From NCBI RefSeq assembly GCF_001612785.1, contig NZ_BDBC01000011.1, positions 1-64,000 on the forward strand: DNA of 64,000 bases, in the 5' to 3' direction. The notes under the pieces were generated by a model, which searched no databases, had not been told where the DNA came from, and worked only from the letters and a program-made list of their open reading frames with translations. The translations under genes and the position numbers were made by a program. Within the stretch, counting starts at the first letter, position 1. Every line of letters starts with the position of its first letter. Shown one piece after another: positions 59,747 through 64,000 of the stretch. Source of the DNA: Nocardia beijingensis NBRC 16342 (GTDB lineage Bacteria > Actinomycetota > Actinomycetes > Mycobacteriales > Mycobacteriaceae).

Positions 59747-61228
59747 TCAGCTGGTGCGGGCCGCGGCGGCGCCGGCGCGGCGGCCGAAGAAGGTGCCGTC
59801 GCCGAGCGACGTGCCGCTGATGTAGCCCTCGCCGTGCAGGTTGCTCGCGGCGCGTCCCGCGGCGAACAGTCCGGGGATCGGGTCGCCGTCGATGTCGAGC
59901 ACCGCGCCGTCGAGCGAGGTGTGCAGACCGCCGAGGGTGAACACGGACGCGCCGGTGCCGCGGCGATCACCGGACTCCGACGGCGGCCGCACCCCCGCCC
60001 GCACGTCGATCGCGGCGAGCGGCGGCGTGAGGGGCCGCACCCAGCGCGGAGCCTTCCCGAACTCGGGATCGGCGCCGGCCGAGGCGAAGTCGTTGTACCG
60101 GCGGACGGTGTCGGCCAGCGCGGCCGCGGGCACGCCCATCAGGTCGGCGAGTTCTTCGGCGGTCTCCGCCACGTGGGTCGGGCGCACACCCCACCGCTGT
60201 TGTTCCGGCACTTCCTCGAACGCTGGTTCGTCCAGCACGACCCAGGTCCGCATGTCCTGGCGGAACAGCGCCGCCTGGCCGATCCGGCCGGGATAGGTGT
60301 CCTCGTTGACGAAGCGCTGCCCCTGGCCGTTCACCACGATGCCGCGCGCGGCGAGACCTGGAACGAGCGAGATGCCGACCTGGCCGGTGGACATGTGCCG
60401 CACCGCCGCGCCGAGCGCCTGCGCCATCCGGATGCCGCTTCCGTCGTCGGTGCCCGCGCTGACCTTGGTGTGCCCCAGCAGCCTCGGCGCGTGCGCGGCG
60501 AGCATGGCGTCGTTGTCGACGAAACCGCCGGTGGTCAGCACGACGCCGCGGCGCGCCCGGATGGTCAGCTCCGCGCCGTATCGCCGAGCCACCACGCCGA
60601 CGACAGAGCCGTCGGCCGCGACGATCAGGCGCGTCGCCCTGGTGTCGAAAAGCGCTGTGGCACCGGCCGACCGAGCGGCCTCGGCCAGGCGATCCATGAG
60701 CAGCTTGCCGCCGAAGTCGGGGGCGGCCGGGCGATGTCCGCGCGGCGCGGGCGTGGCGAGGCCGGAGAACGGCATGCTGTTCTCCCCCAGCCACATGAGC
60801 CCGTCGTCCGTCGGCGGCACCCAGGCCGGAGCGTCCCACAGCGTGGGTTGGAACGGCACGCCGCGGTCGGTCAGCCAGTGGAAGTGCGCGACGCTGTCCT
60901 CGCTGTAGCGGGCGATCTTGTCCGGGTCGGCGCCCGGACCGAGGGCGGCGGACAGGAACGCCGCCATGGCCGCGGGATCGTCGTCGAAGCCGCAGGCCCG
61001 CTGGATCGGTGTGCCGCCGCCGAGATAGATCTCGCCGCCCGACAGAGCGGATGCGCCACCCGGACCGCTCATCCGATCCAGCACCAGCACCTGCTCTCCG
61101 GTCACCGCCGCCTCGAATGCCGCCGCCGCTCCGGCGCATCCGTAACCGATCACCAGCACATCGGTCTCGAGGTCGTAGGCGCGCACTTCGGCGTCCGCCC
61201 GAGGCGCGACCGAATCCCGCTCACTCAT
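59747..61228 (-). CDS. FAD-dependent 3-ketosteroid dehydrogenase (KstD or Kst4D-like)
   Basis: The 493-residue flavoprotein belongs to the fumarate-reductase/KstD family. It has the FAD motif DVLVIGYGCAGAAAAFEAAV, GGASALSGGEIYLGGGTPIQ and a C-terminal FAD segment with ASNLHGEGYISGTSLGDGTF. KstD (delta1) is usually above 510 residues, whereas the delta4-(5-alpha) dehydrogenase is about 490, so Kst4D is slightly favoured. Either would act on ring A. GAAGGT lies 8 bases before ATG 61228. It lies 96 bases upstream of hsaA and may be co-transcribed. Confidence 0.75.
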   Translation of the reverse strand: MSERDSVAPRADAEVRAYDLETDVLVIGYGCAGAAAAFEAAVTGEQVLVLDRMSGPGGASALSGGEIYLGGGTPIQRACGFDDDPAAMAAFLSAALGPGADPDKIARYSEDSVAHFHWLTDRGVPFQPTLWDAPAWVPPTDDGLMWLGENSMPFSGLATPAPRGHRPAAPDFGGKLLMDRLAEAARSAGATALFDTRATRLIVAADGSVVGVVARRYGAELTIRARRGVVLTTGGFVDNDAMLAAHAPRLLGHTKVSAGTDDGSGIRMAQALGAAVRHMSTGQVGISLVPGLAARGIVVNGQGQRFVNEDTYPGRIGQAALFRQDMRTWVVLDEPAFEEVPEQQRWGVRPTHVAETAEELADLMGVPAAALADTVRRYNDFASAGADPEFGKAPRWVRPLTPPLAAIDVRAGVRPPSESGDRRGTGASVFTLGGLHTSLDGAVLDIDGDPIPGLFAAGRAASNLHGEGYISGTSLGDGTFFGRRAGAAAARTS

Positions 61229-61246
61229 GGGATCGACCTTCGCGCT

Positions 61247-61270
61247 CGGACCGGCGGAACCGGCCGCCGG
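61247..61270. promoter_or_regulatory. Inverted repeat in the kstD-like / fusion-gene divergent gap
   Basis: GACCGGCGG (61247-61255) and CCGCCGGTC (61262-61270) are exact complements over 6 bases. It lies 19 bases from the dehydrogenase start and could be an operator or a 5'-UTR stem; the GC-rich arms make chance more likely than for the other sites. Confidence 0.35.
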
Positions 61271-61391
61271 TCTTGGTGAGCGACCCACCGGTCCCGTTCA
61301 TCGGGACTGTGGTCGGTCGCGGGCGCGCCGCATGGCGATGGTGTGTGAACGGCGTCACGTCTGCATGGGCGCCAGCGAGGAGGAAGAATTC

Positions 61392-63785
61392 ATGCGGGTC
61401 CTGGTCACCGGAGTTTCCGATCCGACCGGTCGCGCGGTGGCACGCATGCTGCTGGCCGCCGGGCACGACGTGGTCGGGCTGGACCGGGCACGGCACCGGT
61501 ACGTCGACCCCCGGGTCGAGGTGATCACCGGCGACCCGGCCGAGCCCGCGCTGTGCGCACGGGCCGTCGCCGACTGCGCCGCGGTGGTGCATCTGGGCGG
61601 ATCACTCGCGCCGATCGCGTCGGCGGCCCGAACGGCCGGAGCGCGGATCGTGGTTCCGGTGGTCGCCGGTGCGGATGCGGCGGCCGAGGACGTCGTGCGC
61701 TCCAGCGGCGCGGCGGCCTTGATCGTGCGCACCGCGCCGGTCGCGGGCAGGCGTGTCGAGGGCGAGAGCTGGCGGACCCTGCGCAGGCTGCTCGGCTCCC
61801 ACCGCGCGGGCGGATTCCAGGTGCTGCACACCGACGACTTCGAACGCTTCTTGGTGCTGGCCGCGGGGTCCGCGCGCACCGGCGCGGTCGAACTGGCCGC
61901 GCCCGGCGTGATCTCCGGCGCGGACGCGGACCGCATCCGCGCGGCGGCGGGAACGCGGAAGTGGCGACGGAAATCCGGCACGACACCGCAATTGGATACC
62001 GCTGCACAACACGAATGGGGGTTCCGCTGCGGATGGACCGCGTCCGAGGTGGCGGCGGACATCGTTCGCGGACTGTCCGGTCGCAGGCTGGACGGCGACG
62101 AGTTCGTCACCCGGCCAGGGGCGATCCCGCTGCCCGGCTATGTCATACCCGCCCGCGCGGCGACTTCGGACGGACACGCCCTGGTGTCGGTCGCGCCGGA
62201 AGGTCTCGAGGGTGAGTTCGACGATCGCGTCGACCCGGCCTACCCGGTGCACACCGCGACCAATACGTCCGAGGCGCTGCCAGGACCGCTCACCCCGCTG
62301 ACCGTGGATCTGCAGGCGGGCGCGATCCGGCTGGCCAATGCCGCGATGGGCCGGATGATCGCGCTGGACGGCATCGCGCTGGAGCACTGGACCAGCCGGG
62401 TCACCACGGTGCTCGGCCACCACATCTACATCAACGCCTCCATCGGGGTGCTGGCCGCGGAGAACATGCCCGGCTGGGACGAGCAGAGCATCCGCCGCGA
62501 TGTCTACGGCAACATCCCGGCCGAGATCTCGCTCACCCCGCACGGCAAGCCGCCGACGCCGACCGGATTCGCCAGCACCCGCGCCACGTGGCGCGCGGCG
62601 GGCCGGGTGCTGCGCACCGCGCTGCGTTATCGCGAGACCACCGACGACATCAACGCCGCCGCGCATCAGGAAGCCCTCGGGGCGGCGGCGATTCGCGAAC
62701 TCACCGATGAACAACTGCACGCCCGCGTGCTGCTGTGGCGGGACCGGCTGAATCAGTCCTGGGCGGCGGCGTCCATCGGCGTGATGATGACCGGCGCGGC
62801 CACGGCCATCCACTCCCGCGGCAAGGAAGCCGCGACCGTGCCCATCGATCTGGAACGGCTGGAGTCGGCCAGGACCATGCTCGCGGTGGAACGACTCGCC
62901 GCACTGTGCCGGACCGACCCCGCGTTGCACGACGCGGCGCACGCGGGCGATGTGACCGCCGCGCGGGCGATCTCCCCGGCGTTCTCCGCCGCGCTGGACG
63001 AGGAGCTGCGGCGGATCGGGCATCGCGGACCGGGCGAGTGCGAACTGCTCAACCCGACCTTCGGCGACCGGCCGGAGCTGCTGGTGACCGCCGCCGCCCG
63101 CGCCGCGCAGATGCCCGCGCCCAAGCGCGAACCGGTCGGCCCCGCGCCGAGCCGCACCGCGCGGATGGCGGCGGGGGCGACGATGGCGCGCGAACGCGTC
63201 CGCGACGCCGTGGTCCGCTACACCCACTGCCTGCGCCTCGCCGTGCGGGAGCGGGCGCAACGGCTGATCCGGCACGGGCTGCTTCAGCAGGCCGAGGACG
63301 CCTGCTTCCTGACGCTCGACGAAATCCTCTGGGCGCCTGCCGATCTGGCCGAGCGGGTAGCACGACGGCGAGCGGAGCTGACCCGGTTGCAGGGCGTCCG
63401 CATGCCGGATGTGATCGCGGGCGACTGGGAGCCGCTGCCGCATGCGGACGCGTTGCTGCCCGGTGACAGCCTGTCCGGCATCGGGGTGTGCCCCGGCGTC
63501 GTGGAGGGCACCGTGAAACGCGTGCTGTCACTGGACGACGACATCGAGCCGGGCGACATCCTGGTGGCGTCGGTCACCGACACCGGGCACACCGCGATGT
63601 TCGCCTACGCGGCAGCGGTGGTCACCGACATCGGCGGTTCCGCGTCCCACGCCGCCATCGTGGCCAGGGAATTCGGCATTCCCTGCGTCGTGGACACCAA
63701 GACCGCCAGCGCCCGGCTGGCCGATGGGCAGCGCGTGCGCGTCGACGGGGCGGCCGGCACGGTCACCCTGCTCGCCGGCGCCTGA
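61392..63785 (+). CDS. Rossmann/PEP-utiliser fusion protein (Rv2047c-like)
   Basis: The 797-residue protein begins with an SDR-like NAD(P) domain (MRVLVTGVSDPTGRAVARML to about residue 210) that lacks an evident YxxxK. From about residue 290, EALPGPLTPLTVDLQAGAIR matches the RIF-binding/PEP-synthase central domain of rifampin phosphotransferases. The C-terminal swivelling domain has DIGGSASHAAIVAREFGIP with the phosphorylatable His753. The ATP-grasp domain that normally feeds this His is absent. I recall M. tuberculosis Rv2047c with this architecture, also uncharacterised. GAGGAGGAAG is 6 bases before ATG 61392. It is divergent from the KstD-like gene. Confidence 0.85.
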   Translation: MRVLVTGVSDPTGRAVARMLLAAGHDVVGLDRARHRYVDPRVEVITGDPAEPALCARAVADCAAVVHLGGSLAPIASAARTAGARIVVPVVAGADAAAEDVVRSSGAAALIVRTAPVAGRRVEGESWRTLRRLLGSHRAGGFQVLHTDDFERFLVLAAGSARTGAVELAAPGVISGADADRIRAAAGTRKWRRKSGTTPQLDTAAQHEWGFRCGWTASEVAADIVRGLSGRRLDGDEFVTRPGAIPLPGYVIPARAATSDGHALVSVAPEGLEGEFDDRVDPAYPVHTATNTSEALPGPLTPLTVDLQAGAIRLANAAMGRMIALDGIALEHWTSRVTTVLGHHIYINASIGVLAAENMPGWDEQSIRRDVYGNIPAEISLTPHGKPPTPTGFASTRATWRAAGRVLRTALRYRETTDDINAAAHQEALGAAAIRELTDEQLHARVLLWRDRLNQSWAAASIGVMMTGAATAIHSRGKEAATVPIDLERLESARTMLAVERLAALCRTDPALHDAAHAGDVTAARAISPAFSAALDEELRRIGHRGPGECELLNPTFGDRPELLVTAAARAAQMPAPKREPVGPAPSRTARMAAGATMARERVRDAVVRYTHCLRLAVRERAQRLIRHGLLQQAEDACFLTLDEILWAPADLAERVARRRAELTRLQGVRMPDVIAGDWEPLPHADALLPGDSLSGIGVCPGVVEGTVKRVLSLDDDIEPGDILVASVTDTGHTAMFAYAAAVVTDIGGSASHAAIVAREFGIPCVVDTKTASARLADGQRVRVDGAAGTVTLLAGA

Positions 63786-63790
63786 GCCGT

Positions 63791-63813
63791 GGCCGGGGTC
63801 GCGCACCCCGGCC
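63791..63813 (+). terminator. Hairpin after the fusion-protein gene
   Basis: GGCCGGGGT (63791-63799) pairs with ACCCCGGCC (63805-63813) over CGCGC, six bases past the stop codon. Confidence 0.6.
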
Positions 63814-63865
63814 CACCTGCCGGTTCGGCGCCGCCGGGCCGCGACCCTATGGAAGGAATGAGCCA

Positions 63866-64000
63866 GTGACGATTTCGCGTGCTGTCCGCGGGGCGGTGAC
63901 CGGTGTCGCCGCCGCATTGATCGCCGTGTTCCCGTCCACCACCACTGCATTGGCGAGCCCCGGACTCGTGCATACCGTGCACGACCGCTCCATGCAGCTG
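63866..64000 (+). CDS. Secreted protein, N-terminus only (cut by window end)
   Basis: GTG 63866, preceded by GGAAGGA at 8 bases, opens a frame still open at the window edge (45 codons). It encodes a signal peptide (ISRAVRGAVTGVAAALIAVF, then PSTTTALA) and a mature start SPGLVHTVHDRSMQL. The H-D-R-SM-L start recalls secreted mycolyltransferase-like esterases of mycolata, but too little is present to assign a family. Confidence 0.6.
   Translation, partial: MTISRAVRGAVTGVAAALIAVFPSTTTALASPGLVHTVHDRSMQL

Overview
The window is GC-rich actinobacterial DNA whose genes favour G or C in the third codon position. An MspA-type porin, a mycobacterial-type GH15 trehalase, a UPF0182 protein, a steroid catabolic set and an epimerase/PEP-mobile fusion point to a mycolic-acid actinomycete, most likely Nocardia or a close relative. 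This is inferred from gene content, not from a marker gene. I saw no rRNA, tRNA, CRISPR array, insertion sequence or prophage.

Layout. 1-3.5 kb: end of a degenerate adenylation-domain ORF, uppP, and small ORFs, one of them apparently frameshifted. 3.5-13.4 kb: XRE regulator and quinone reductase; cytochrome bd oxidase (cydAB); an alcohol dehydrogenase plus DUF4334 gene divergent from a TetR gene with twin operators; trehalase; an MspA porin overlapping a secreted Pro-rich protein. 13.6-18.7 kb: three flavin-dependent monooxygenases of organosulfur type and an aldo/keto reductase. 18.8-24 kb: a LitR/CarH-like MerR regulator, a secreted protein and a crtE-crtI-crtB operon. 24-32 kb: a stress and photoprotection island with TerD, a GH1 glycosidase, SDRs, Mn catalase, a hemerythrin with a SigF-like promoter, and photolyase. 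32-48 kb: housekeeping and accessory genes, including TetR/SDR, CocE hydrolase, P450, an F420-type protein, a TetR/metal-dependent hydrolase pair with an 11-bp inverted-repeat operator, msrB-msrA, UPF0182, and an ABC-2-like membrane protein with its TetR and twin operators.

48.2-61.2 kb: steroid rings A/B degradation. One leftward block is hsaB-kshA-orf75-kshB-hsaC. Rightward regulators (IclR, PadR, LuxR-ATPase) and a full ribBA follow. A second leftward block is kstD/kst4D-like, hsaA and hsaD. KstD-type dehydrogenation plus KshAB 9-alpha-hydroxylation open ring B. HsaAB hydroxylates the secosteroid phenol, HsaC cleaves the catechol and HsaD hydrolyses the product. RibBA could supply the flavin these enzymes consume. 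The octamer/heptamer CAGGCATA/AGGCATA recurs upstream of hsaB, padR and ribBA, suggesting one regulator.

61.4-64 kb: an unusual protein joining a Rossmann domain to the central and phosphohistidine domains of rifampin-phosphotransferase/PEP-synthase enzymes without their ATP-grasp domain, then the start of a secreted protein cut by the window edge. All calls come from reading motifs by eye; no database search was run.
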